From positions 18,662,001 to 18,726,000 of the forward strand of contig CM060733.1 of NCBI GenBank assembly GCA_030704615.1: a DNA stretch of 64,000 nt. Direction: 5' to 3'. Source of the stretch: Takakia lepidozioides. Lineage: Eukaryota; Streptophyta; Takakiopsida; Takakiales; Takakiaceae. Of the stretch, positions 33,320-43,762 are shown piece by piece. Within the stretch, counting starts at the first letter, position 1. Each line of letters opens with the position of its first letter. The notes beneath the pieces are model-generated. The model ran no database searches, was not told where the DNA came from, and worked only from the letters and a program-made list of their open reading frames with translations. A program made the translations under genes and the position numbers.

Positions 33320-34040
33320 GGCAGAGCTCAAAATTGAGGCTCTTTACAAGGGGCGGGGGAAGTAGGGGAGGGGATAAAATTGACCCTTAGTGACCGATCA
33401 GGATTTGAGCCTCAGACCATTGGCGTGACGTGCACCATATACTCAATTGTGTCACTTACCATTATGGCGGGCCCCCACGAGTAGTTATGGCGGACAAGGG
33501 GGTGGCTGCGTGGCGAGTTGAAGGGCATGTGGGGTCTTTCTAAATGTCTGCGCACACGTGGTAGCCTCATAATGGCCCAAATATGGATTCATATCTACTT
33601 TGCATGTGTAGGCCACATGGACACCTCATGATTTGAGCCTCAGACCAGTGGCCTGATGTGCACAATATATTGAATTGTGTCACTTACCATTATGGCGGGC
33701 CCCCACGAGTAGTTATGGCGGACAAGGGGGTGGCTGCGTGGTGAGCTGAAGGGCATGTGGGGTCTTTCTAAATGAATGTGCACACGTGGTAGCCTCATAA
33801 TGGCCCAAATATGGATTCATATCTACTTTGCATATGTAGGCCACATCGACACTTCAGGATTTGAGCCTCAGTGGCCTGATGTGCGCAATATATTGAGTCA
33901 TTTACCATTATGGCACGCCCCCATGAGTAATTATGGTGGACAAGGGCATGACTGCGCACACGTGGTAGCCTCATGTGGCCAAAATCCACATGCGCACATG
34001 TCGTAGCCTCATAATGGCCAAAATCCACTTTGCTTTGCAT
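33320..34040 (-). repeat. SINE-like head and three tandem copies of a roughly 228-bp unit
   Basis: On the minus strand TGGTAAGTGACACAATTGAG and GGCTCAAATCCTG look like Pol III A and B boxes, followed by GATCGGTCACTAAGGGTC and a pyrimidine run as in the SINE at 55.9 kb. The segment with ATTATGGCGGGCCCCCACGA repeats at 33461, 33689 and, degenerate, 33907. Confidence 0.6.
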
Positions 34041-34589
34041 ATGTAGGCTCTTTCATAATGTGCTCAAGATTGATTGAGCTAAAGGGGAGGTTGCAAACTC
34101 TCATATGTTTGCAACCGTGTGATCATGATTCTCCAACAATCGACGGCTAACATAGGTTGATCCCCGTCATAGCGTCCCCCACCTCTCTTGAAAGAACACG
34201 TTGTGACCTACACCAAACATCCCACATGTATAAATAAGAGGTCTCAGCTCATTTGCTTCTTTTCTTGCTCATCTTGTAATCATCCCGGAGCGCTCTCTCA
34301 TTCCCTCTTTCCACCCCACCCCTCTTCTCTTTGGTTCTCTTCATGGTCTCGCTCATTACTAGTGAGTGCTCTTTCCACCCCACCCTCTCTTCAGAATCGT
34401 CTCTCACTCCCCTCTCTTCAGACATTTCCTCACCCAATTACCCATTTTAAACTCTAGGAAGGTTCGTACCCTGTGCCGAAGTATCGCAGTGAAGAGAGAT
34501 TTAAATCTAGTATTCTTCATATAGTGTGTCATACTTCATCCATATTTATTAATCATCCATATTATTCCATCCATCCATTTGTTATCCAT

Positions 34590-34750
34590 CTGGTAGCATT
34601 TCGTAATATGTTTCGAAGTTTAGTTTGAATAAATTTGTTAGTCGATCCATCCGGAGGTACTTCGTAACATGTTTCGAAGTTTGATATGAATATATTTGTT
34701 AGACGATCCATCCAGTGGTACTTCGTAACATGTTTCGAAGTTCAGTGTGA
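34590..34750. repeat. 61-bp tandem repeat, three copies, each with one palindrome
   Basis: Palindromes at 34598, 34659 and 34720 are exactly 61 bp apart. The rest of each unit reads GAATA...TTTGTTAG-CGATCCATCC. It lies 260-410 bp upstream of the transposase-like start at 35009. Confidence 0.9.
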
Positions 34751-35008
34751 AAGACCTTGTTAGTTGACGATCCATCCGATGGATTTGTTGGTCATTGGTC
34801 ATTAGTTGTACTGAAGCTGTCACTGTTTGTGAACACTGATTGTCTAGACGAATCTCGAGGTAGGGCATTTGGGATTCCAATATTCACATTAATGTGTCCA
34901 AATATACCATCAAATAAAAATATCTAGTTCGGGAAGTTTACAAGGTGGAAGTTCGGACTGTGTTTCGAAGTCATTGTCATCCGTGAGAAGATTCTTGGTT
35001 CAGTCGAC

Positions 35009-38000
35009 ATGACTCTATTTAAAAGCGGAGATAGGGTGTCTCTATATCCTCGAGGGGGTGGTCAAGTTGTCGCTCTCGGTGATTGTTTAAATGTGTCTGG
35101 TAGTGGATCATGCCATGGCCTCCAGCTTACTTCATCGACAATTAGTGTCATTATTGTCAGCTGCTCAAACACAAATGATAGGACAAATCTCACATATCCT
35201 CATATGGGAGCAGATACGATTGAGGAGGCAATTGGAACGCCGGTTTGCTGGGATGTCCGAGATATTAAGCTTACCCAAGTCGACATTCAAATTGAATCTG
35301 AGTCTGGTGATGGAGTTCCTCGGAGACCTCAGACGGATAAGACAGACATGAAGAAGCTTGAAGAGGCCATGGGTCATCGTGGGAAACAAGATAGTTCTAC
35401 TCATGATTCATTTCCAAATGATCATATTTTGGGAAGAGACAAGTGGAGGAATATGATGTGTTGTCTTTTGGATAGAGAATCTGATTATCTCTATGAAGGG
35501 AGAATTCAAGTGTATTTTCCTGACGAAGTCGAGAGGACCATGTTGGTGTTATCATCACACGAGTTATAGGAGGGGATTCCGGATTGCTCATGTCAATTGT
35601 AAAGTGGCCTCTGAATCGGACAAAGTTGGTAGAGATAGGGATTATGCTCTCTGAGGCTCTTGAGCACTTTTATAGCTCCAACATTGATTCTGCGAATAAT
35701 GATGACTCTGCTCCAGGAATCCAAAAAGGTCCATATCGACTCTTCACCAGAATTGCCAGAGAGCCGGGATTACAGAATTCGAGGAAGTCCAAACGATTGT
35801 TGTCCCTTGAATCTGTTCGACAAGTGAATAGTAAGCCATGTTGTAAGCTAAAGTGTTGCCAACATTTTGATTGGAAAAAAACTCTTGCACTAAGGACAAC
35901 TTTATGGGCGTCAACGTTTGATTCTAGAAGAGAACTTGGATTTGATATTCCAAGGTGTCTTCACATTGTTCAGGGTTGCAAACGGAGGAGCTACATAACA
36001 ATCAGCGAAAAAGCATGGTGGACCATTTTTGGGTTTGGCCGTTCAACATAGATGAAGTACAAGAAGCTGAACAAAGAGGGTGTTATTACATCATTTCATG
36101 GGAACTCGGGGATGAAAAGGCCACGATCAAATACCCTCCAGGCTGAGGGAAACATTCTTTCAATCGTTAATGGGAATAGTGACTGCATGCCCCATAAATT
36201 GAGGAGCATTGGCAATGGGAGACGAGACACTTTGAGGATGCTTCCAGCTGATTTGAATTGGAGGAAAGTTCGTGTTCAGTCCAATGAGGTAAGTTTATTG
36301 AGCTCTCATTTGCTATCATTGACATTCTATATATACTACCACTTCCAACTTCGTTTCGATGTGACTGTCTTTCTCGATTTTCTTTCCCACACTACGTTAT
36401 GTTTCGGGATAATACTTAGAACATGTCGGCTCTATGTGAGTCCACGAGACGTAGGCGCCGGAACTTCTGTTTACTTTCTACCCGTTGGAGTCCCTTGACT
36501 CTTCTCATTCTGTTGTGCACTATTTCGGTACCAGATTAGGTGTTTTATCTCGTGGATTTAAAGTCATTCATCATATTTTATGTATTGATTCATTACCATT
36601 TTGGATGTAGGTCAATGGTATCCTTGGTCTTGCACCTGTTTCTAGTTTGACCATAAGTCGGATTCGAAAATGAGTTTTTTCAAATGTTGAAGTACGTAAG
36701 TGTGGGAGTACTTTTGCAAAATGCGCAGAGTGTGAGATGTTGAAGGATCTTATCAAAAAGTTTGTGAAGGAAAGTGATGATCAACTCAGCCATAAAAAAA
36801 CTTTAGACAAACATTTGAAGCATCAAGAGTCTTGTCGGAGGCTTTATCACAGCTGGAGAAATGAATCCGCTATGATGGGAAATGAATTTCTTTGCATCAT
36901 CCATGATAAAATGGATCACCGAAAGACGACTCTTCCACGTCTATAAACCACAAACAAGATGATATCAGGATTGGGTCAACTTCCAATTTCTTTGACTGGG
37001 ATGGTAACTCATGGACACGGAGATGGAGCATATGCCCAGTACTCGGTCGATTTGTGGCCTGGAGATCCGAATTTCACTATTGGTTCTGTTGCAAGATGTC
37101 TCCGCCAACTTGAGAAACCTACTTGCAAAAAATCAAGGAATATTTTGACCATCCATTCCAAAATGATTTTTTTGAGCAATTAATGTGGGGAAAGTCCAGA
37201 TGCGTAGATGCGTTGAAGCCGTTACATCCAGAAGCCCAAAAGGGACCGCGGCCATTGCCTCAGAGATTATATTTGCAGATGGATAATTGTGTGAAGGACA
37301 ACAAGAATAGGTGGATGTTGGCATTTCTTTCTTTGCTCACAACAAGGGGTGTATTCAAAGAAGTTCAATTGGGATTTCTGATGGTTGGTCATACGCACGA
37401 AGATATAGATGGATTTTTCAGCTATCTTTCAAAAAAATTGAAAGAGAATAGCACTTATGTCCTCTCAGATTTAATGAGACATTTCATGGTTTCTCAGGAA
37501 TTGCAGTTTATTCCACAAATCATTCAAGAAGTTCCTGACTTCAAGGAGTTTGTACATGGTCATATTATTGATGGAAAGGAGGCTCTTGTTGGAGCTACTT
37601 ATATGCATGTTTTTGGGTTTTACATGGATTCAGAAAATTGGCCTGTCATGCAATACAAGAAATCCGCGACCGATTCTGATTGGCTTCCAAAACAAGGTGC
37701 AATTAAAATGTGGAAAACTCTTGACGATAGATCTCCTTCACTCCCCGTGGGTGAGCCCAAGTCAGTGCCCATGAGACCAATTTGGGGAGACAACGAAGAT
37801 GCGGTGCAGAAGCAATCTATCATAAAATCCGGACTAAAAAAATATCTGGAGTTTTGGAGAAAGGGAATGAATATTGATGAGCACTATGGAACTGTCATGA
37901 AAAAGTATGATCAATATTGGACTAATATTCTGGAGGAGCTAGAGCTTCCACTTGAGGACCCAAAAGATACTGGTATTCTAGAAGGATTTTGGCCCTCTAC

Positions 38001-38562
38001 AAAATGGCGAGAAAGTCACATGAGAGATGGATTTAATGCTCACTCTGACGAATCAAGTGATCATGAAGTTGAGGAAATTGTTCCTTATTGTGGGCCAAGG
38101 TGTGATCGTCCAAAATAAGGTCTAAATCCGTACAAAGACATTGAAAAATGATTTTTTATCCTTGTTCGCCCTCATGATCCTAATACATATCCAGTTTGGT
38201 TGGGAATGCCATCATCCGATGTAGTTCGTGATAGAAAGAATATCAATTACAAAAAGGTCTTTGTTGAGTGGTGGAGACCAAAGAAGGGAGGTAATCCATC
38301 TGATTCGGAAAGGTACAGGGATTGTTGGATAAAGACTTGGGAATTCAACCCCGAAGATCCTCCACAGTGGATCCATGTTGACACCGTTGTTTGGACCATG
38401 CCCGCGAGAAAGAATACTACGAGGTCAAGCACAAAGCGGATAAGTGTCAAAGAGGCAGAGAAAGCGAAAGCTAATATCGATAAAGCGAATTTCCAATGCG
38501 ACGCGGAAACAAGTTCTTTGCGTAATTTCAAACAATCTGAAGACATTAACCATGATGTATGA
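35009..38562 (+). pseudogene. DUF7869-like RNase H-fold transposase, degraded
   Basis: Plus-strand blocks in order. 35009-35569: N-terminal domain (GDRVSLYPRGGG, IEEAIGTPVCWD). 35584-36287: Cys-rich CCKLKCCQHF then LRTTLWA, a zinc region usual before this domain, ending at a donor-like GAG|GTAAG. 36613-36946, after an intron: VRKCGSTFAKCAEC and IIHDKMDHRK. 36959-37165: SLTGMVTHGHGDGAY. 37123-38118: LYLQMDNCVKDNKNRW and FLMVGHTHEDIDGFFS. 38150-38562: basic C-terminal part (FVEWWRPKKGG). The Asp in HDKMD, QMDN and HTHEDID fit a DD[D/E] RNase H-like core. Stops at 36671-36673 and 36944-36946, a frameshift near 37130 and one near 35570 disable it. Best candidate for the enzyme that moved the 21.6-kb block. 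Confidence 0.72.
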
Positions 38563-39824
38563 TATGTTAACAATGACACATTAACGTCAATTCAATCAAA
38601 GTTTGATTTTAATAATAAGATTTGTGTCACCAATTTTTTTTTTATCAGATTCAGTAGTTGTATGTTTATTTATTTTTATCTTGATGTTGTTTTTGCTACA
38701 ATGTGATAGTGATTTGAAGGGTATGACATATCATTTTGTACTTTGGAAATCTTCCTCAAGTGTTAATTAATTATTGAAACAACCATAAAATATTGTTTTA
38801 GGCATTATGTGTATATTAATTGTAGGAATTATGATAGGTGAACTCAACATATCATTATAGTGGGCATGATAAGATGGACATGTTTGTATTTAACGGGCGT
38901 CATTATTAGAAATGTAGGTAAGACTTCTGCCCTAGTGGATAAGTTATATATATACGTGTATGTTGCGAATTATTTTTGTCAAGAACACACATTGGTGTAA
39001 CTAATTAATTGTATGAACGACAAGAAAACATTGTATTGGGCATTAGGTGGTTAGTGTGTGCATACGATCTGAGCATCGGTAAATATGTATTGACAATATC
39101 TATCAATAATACACTAATCAATTATATAACATGGTGGATATAATGTACTAATATGCTAATAAGTGTGTGTTGACAATTATCTTTTGAAGGTTTACTAATG
39201 TATATTTAAATATGTTTTTTTGTTTTTACATCAGGGTTTAGGGTTTCTAGGGTATTGGTACTAGATTAGGGCACTGTAACTTATTTCATGAATAGAAATG
39301 TTTGTTCCTTTTGAAGCTTACTAATATGTTACCTTAAATCTATTAAATTTCTCTTCACATCACATATAGGGTTTAGGGTTTCTAGGATATTATGTACTAT
39401 TATTAGTGCACTCTAAATAAAATGAGAAATTGAAAAGCTTACTAATATTTACTCAAATCTGTTTTTATTCTTATTACATTATAGTTAGGGTTATGTTGAC
39501 AAATGATGTCAATTCTGCATAAAAGATTTCATGAAGTTAACATCAATGAATATTCTATATTATCAAAGTTTTCAATGCAATTCACTTTGATATATTGGAC
39601 TATGATATCATGCAAATATTATAGAGTCCGACGGTATGTCTTTCGTTAAGAGTCTTGACTCTTTCTCTCTCCTTGTGTGAAGGGCTTTATAGGGGACCCA
39701 TTTATCAAAGTTGAACACGTGAATTAAATTGACTTCATTGACTAAACTAAATAGCATTGTCATCAAATTTGTTCCAAAGATTTCTCATTTGTATTACAAA
39801 CTTTCAAGAATTAGAATTTTTAAT
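38563..39824. other. Non-coding right arm of the giant element
   Basis: AT-rich without recognisable genes. It holds the telomere-like tandem array at 39190-39500 and a degenerate palindrome at 39825. Confidence 0.4.
39190..39500. repeat. Tandem repeat with telomere-like AGGGTTTAGGGTTT
   Basis: TTACTAAT recurs at 39192, 39318 and 39439, each followed about 45 bp later by the stretch AGGGTTTAGGGTTTCTAGG in copies one and two and a shortened AGTTAGGGTTA in copy three. Unit about 121-126 bp. Confidence 0.75.
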
Positions 39825-39914
39825 AGTTCAACTTCAATTTCGAAGTGAAATAATTAAATATAATTATTTCACATGTTATTTGTTAAATTAAATTGTCACA
39901 TATACTAAGTTTGG

Positions 39915-39949
39915 TCCGGAATTAACGAAAAAATCCGGAATTAGTTAAA
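39915..39949 (-). repeat. Right terminal inverted repeat of the giant element
   Basis: Ends TCCGGAATTAGTTAAA, exact inverse of the left tip. TCCGGA at 39915-39920 and 39934-39939. Confidence 0.7.
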
Positions 39950-39950
39950 A

Positions 39951-40297
39951 TTGAGTTTAGACTTCTTAGTAGCCAGTATATATAGGAGGCGAGATTGGAC
40001 ACTCTTCAATCTCGCCAACACCAGTTCAAGCTACTCTTGTTTCCAGTTTCCAGTACTCTAGCCCAGTTTCCAGTACTCTAGCCCAGTTTCCAGTATCTGG
40101 TACTCCAGTCCAGTTTCCAGCAATCCAGTATTCTAGTCGTGTTCCAATATCTTGTACTCTTGTTCATTGTTATAAAGATCGTCTTGATTCATATTTACTC
40201 ATCGTGCATACGGCCACGCCGACCTTGACTTCTTGTCTAGTCTTGTACCTCTAGTCTGATATCTTGTTTGTGTTTAGTCATGTTCTTGTCCTTGACA
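39951..40297 (+). repeat. Gypsy left LTR, 3' half
   Basis: Aligns with 44021-44341 of the right LTR from AGACTTCTTAGTAGCC to TTCTTGTCCTTGACA. A TATATATA box lies at 39977-39984. A perfect 10-bp hairpin arm pair, GGCGAGATTG / CAATCTCGCC, follows at about 39988-40017. It has one extra 19-bp copy of a CCAGTTTCCAGTACTCTAG unit relative to the right LTR. Confidence 0.9.
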
Positions 40298-40358
40298 GTT
40301 TAGCGAGACTCAAGCTTGTTCCTTAGTTAGTTAAGTTGGAAGACACATTTGCGGAAAT

Positions 40359-41120
40359 GAGACGAGATCAAAATTTCGCGATTTTGTTTAACAAGTACGA
40401 TTGTTCCTACGACTACATCCACAACGATACCCTGATGAAGGTATTCAAGTGGGATTCGTGGGCACCCTTCTATCAGGCACTGCCCTATCTTGGTTTGCAC
40501 CACTATTAGAGAAAAATTTGCATTTACTATACAATTTTGAAGTGTTCATGTCCGAGTTCACTGCAACGTTTGGAGAGAATGATAGAGAGAGAATTGCAGA
40601 GACAAAGATGCAAAATCTTCGACAAGGAGCACGTCCAGCTTCCGTTTATACTGCTGAATTTCGACAACTTGCGTGCGACCTCGACTGGAATGAAAAGAGC
40701 ATCATTAGTCAGTTTCTATGTGGCCTAAAAGAGGATGTAAAAAATTTATTGCTGACAATGTCAAACGTGAGTACACTGAGCGAATTCATTACCCAAGTCA
40801 TTGCATGCGATAATCGTTTGTTCGAAAGACGTCAAGAGAAGCGATCTGGATGGTTAACGACGCACCATGCAGCTGCTACTACGGCACCAAACACAACGAT
40901 CCATCAGACATCCGGTAATGATCATATGTAGATTGATGCTGTCCGATTCAAACCATTGATGCCACAAAAGAAACAAAGACGGCGCTCGAATGTATTACGC
41001 GTTTATTGCGGAAAAGATGATCACATAGCATTAAACTGCCCCAACAAGAGAAGATTCAAAGCCGGGGTACAACTCAAGTGTTCGATACGCCTCGGAAAAC
41101 GAAGATGTCCAGTCATAGTA
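40359..41120 (+). pseudogene. Gypsy gag with altered zinc knuckle
   Basis: The frame at 40401-40931 has the retrotransposon gag core (GTLLSGTALSWFAPLL, EFTATFGEND, AEFRQLACDLDW, FLCGLKEDV). A knuckle-like VYCGKDDHIALNCP follows in a shifted frame, but the first Cys of the CCHC set is absent. Stops separate the parts. Confidence 0.85.
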
Positions 41121-41129
41121 GGGACCATG

Positions 41130-42890
41130 CGGCTGGACATCCCAAATTTCTCACCAAAAAAATGTCTTTTTCTACCTCCAGACCCTGTACCTTGTTTCAC
41201 AGTTCCAGTAAAAATCAGGATGCAAAATCAAAATATCTCCGTAGAAGCACTTTTGTACTCGGGCGCTTCAACGTGTTTTATTGACAAAGACTTTGCGAAA
41301 CAACACAATTTAACGCTCGTAAGAAAGAAATTCTCGACCCCTGTTGAAGTCATCTAGACGACCGTTAGCATCAGGAAATATTGACCATGAAACTCGACCC
41401 CTTGAAGTGAAGCTTAAAAATTGTTTTCAATGTTATCCAGTCTCCAACGAATCTTGTGATCCTTGGACTTCCCTGGTTTGCACTTCATAATCCTGACATC
41501 GACTGACGATCACGAAAAATTTCGGCAAGACAAAAATGCAAAAGTACCAAAGGTATTCAACCCTGTTTCTTGGAGCTAGAACCTTCATGAGAGCTACGAA
41601 GAAAGATGCGACATTTGTACTTTATGCGACTCCAATCAAAACCACAACAGACCAAGGTACTTCGACATTACCCACTCAATATCAAGATTTCAAGGATGTC
41701 TTCGAGAAGGAAAATGCAGACATGTTGCCAGAACATCGACCTTATGATTGTGCAATTGAGTTGCAATAAAGAGCTCAACAACCATTCGGCCCGATCTACA
41801 ATTTATCTCAGACGGAGCTGGCTGCTTTACGCGAATACATTGATGAAAATTTGTCAAAGAATTTCATTCGACATTCAAAATCACCCGCGAGAGCACCTAT
41901 CATATTTGAGAAGAAGAAGGACGGATTGTTACGCATGTGTGTGGACTATCGTGGGCTCAACAAAGTCACTATAAAAAATCGTTACCCACTACCATTGATT
42001 TTCGGACTCCTGGAACAACTTGGACGAGCAATTTTTTTCATAAAGATCGACTTGAGAGGAGCTTACAATCTTGTACGAATAAGAGAAGGAGACGAATGGA
42101 AGACTGTTTTTTGTACAAGGTACGGACATTTCGAATACAATGTTATGTTTTTCGGTCTTACAAATGCTCCAGCAAATTTTCAACACATGATGAATGACAT
42201 TTTTTGAGAATTTTTAGATGACTTTGTAGTCATCTATTTGGACGACATTTTGATATTTTCACAGAATGAAGAAGAACATGGTCGCCATATACGCCTTGTG
42301 CTTGATAAATTGAGGGAAAAAAGACTATATGTCAAGTTGGAAAAATGTCTTTTCCACCAATCTGAAGTCGAATTTTTGGGCTACATTATTTCCGACAAAT
42401 GAGTCTTTATGGATCAGAAGAAAATACAAACCATTATCGAGTGAATTAAACCAACTTCGGTCCGAGATGTACAATATTTTGTAGGATTTGCAAATTTCTA
42501 TAGAATCTTCATCAAGGACTACTCCAAAATTGCTGTACCATTGACACGACTCACATGGAAGGACAAATTTGTATGGGACGAGAAGACTGACCAAGCATTT
42601 GAAAGGCTGAAGCAAGCATTTAGAACGGCTCCAATACTGGTACATGCAGACCCATCTAAACTATTCTTTTTGAAAGAAGATGCATCGGACTTTGCACTTG
42701 GCGCGGTACACTCTCAACACGGTGCAGATGGCCGACTTCACCCTGTTGGTTTTCGTTCTCGCAAATTTTTCGCTGCGGAGATCAATTATGAAATCCATGA
42801 CAAAGAACTTCTAGCGATTATCGATGCTTTTGAGGAGTGACGTCATCTATTGGAGGGAACTAAACATCAGGTCATTGTCTATACCGAAAA
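41130..42890 (+). pseudogene. Gypsy protease, reverse transcriptase and RNase H
   Basis: Protease reads LLYSGASTCFID, where the catalytic Asp of DSGA is Tyr. Reverse transcriptase has [25 protein letters not shown] and the intact catalytic YLDDIL at about 42238-42255, after a stop at 42207. RNase H shows [11 protein letters not shown] and [13 protein letters not shown]. Further stops occur near 42400, 42440, 42840 and 42895. No functional Pol. Confidence 0.88.
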
Positions 42891-42916
42891 ACCTTGAGTA
42901 TGTTATGAGTGCTCCA

Positions 42917-43136
42917 AGAAGCTTCCCCTATGGAGGTTTCTTATTGGAGAAGTTTTCAAAATTAAACAAAGGTTTCTTGATGAAGAAGTTTCCTTAAACA
43001 AAGGAGGTATCTTGATGGAGAAGTTTCTTCCAAAGGAAGCTTCCTGAGTAGTTTCCCAAGTTACTCTTGATAATTTGGTAAACTCCCGGTAACTTGGTAA
43101 ATAATTGTAAATAATGGTAAATCATGGTAAATCATT
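42917..43136 (-). repeat. Inverted LTR fragment in place of the integrase core
   Basis: The minus strand matches the middle of the LTR, from TTTACCATGATTTACCA through AAGAAACCTCCATAGGGGAAGCTTCTT, ending at the same LTR position where the left LTR is broken. It carries about 30 bp of extra sequence near 42945-42975. Confidence 0.8.
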
Positions 43137-43147
43137 GCTGAGTTTGC

Positions 43148-43700
43148 CTACAACAACACTATACATTCTTCGACCAAGCAAACTACTCATCTTGCTATGA
43201 TTCACAAGGAGCTTACATTCCACCTCGCAGAAGCTCAAAAACAATACAAGGAGTATGCAGATCAACGTCGCCAACTCCAACCCCAGTTCAAGGTCAGAGA
43301 TCGTGTGTGGCTTCTTCGACGGGATATACAAACCTCGCGACCATCAAAGAAGTTGGATTATCAACGCCTGGGACCATTCAAAATTATTCGACAAATAAAT
43401 CCGGTCAGTTTTTGGCTTGAACTCCCACGAAGTATACGCATCCATCCAGTCTTTTATGTTTCATTATTGGAGTTGTATCATCCATCGAATATTCCATGGA
43501 GAGTCTCCGTACCACCTCCGCCAATCGAAGTCAATCAGGAAATTGAGTATGAAGTCGACGAAGTCCTAGACTCTCGCATCAAGTATTGTCAGATGCATTG
43601 GCGAGGTTGGATGAAGGTTCTCACGTTCGTTCGCTGATGTGAGTCAAGAACGAAGCGCCAAATACTTGACAAGTACCATTCGCCAGATTTTGGATTTTCT
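43148..43700 (+). pseudogene. Gypsy integrase C-terminus and chromodomain
   Basis: AYNNTIHSSTKQ starts the integrase C-terminal end, followed by VRDRVWLLRRDIQT, KLDYQRLGPFKII and the chromodomain EYEVDEVLDSRIK...MHWRGW. The chromodomain places it with the Tf1/chromovirus branch, whose integrases target marked chromatin. Confidence 0.85.
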
Positions 43701-43762
43701 CCAACTTTAAGCAAGTCCAAGATTTCACCGCTTCTCGAGGAACTCGGTGCTAGAGGAGGGGG

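Larger units (their letters stand above)
18494..39846. repeat. Dispersed 22-bp interrupted palindrome, about 20 copies
   Basis: The form is ACTTCG, ten bases, CGAAGT, always 22 bp. Starts: 20017, 22626, 23942, 24255, 26278, 27791, 29056, 30177, 30449, 30622, 30784, 31076, 34461, 34598, 34659, 34720, 34950; weaker at 18494, 30893 and 39825. The middle is often AACAGGGT or AACATGTT, so copies at 34659 and 34720 are almost perfect over all 22 bp. A half-copy lies near 32401. Copies sit in introns of the minus-strand genes and 5' of the genes starting near 30.3 and 35.0 kb. I found none in coding exons and none outside 18.3-39.9 kb. Confidence 0.88.
18331..39949. mobile_element. 21.6-kb candidate giant DNA transposon inserted in the Gypsy LTR
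   Basis: The block begins TTTAACTAATTCCGGA and ends with the exact inverse, TCCGGAATTAGTTAAA. A second TCCGGA lies 28-35 bp in from each tip. Outside, the two halves of one Gypsy LTR meet precisely when the block is removed (compare the uninterrupted LTR at 43763-44341). Inside are degraded genes on both strands, a 22-bp palindrome family, several tandem arrays and later hAT insertions. Target-site duplication is not clear: TTAGG/TTGAG or a 9-bp TTAGGTTTA/TTGAGTTTA pair are the best, imperfect candidates. It could instead be nested elements sharing a chance boundary, but the LTR split argues for one insertion event. Confidence 0.68.
40298..43762 (+). mobile_element. Gypsy (chromovirus-type) internal region, decayed
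   Basis: Order gag, zinc knuckle, protease, reverse transcriptase, RNase H, integrase C-terminus, chromodomain identifies Ty3/Gypsy. The integrase core is missing, replaced by an inverted piece of the element's own LTR. A polypurine tract TAGAGGAGGGGG (43751-43762) abuts the right LTR. The DNA after the left LTR (GTTTAGCGAGACTC) does not look like a usual tRNA 3'-end primer site. Confidence 0.9.

Noticed and set aside
18324-39959. 9-bp target duplication TTAGGTTTA / TTGAGTTTA
   Set aside because: Two mismatches and ambiguous borders; kept only as a candidate, not called.
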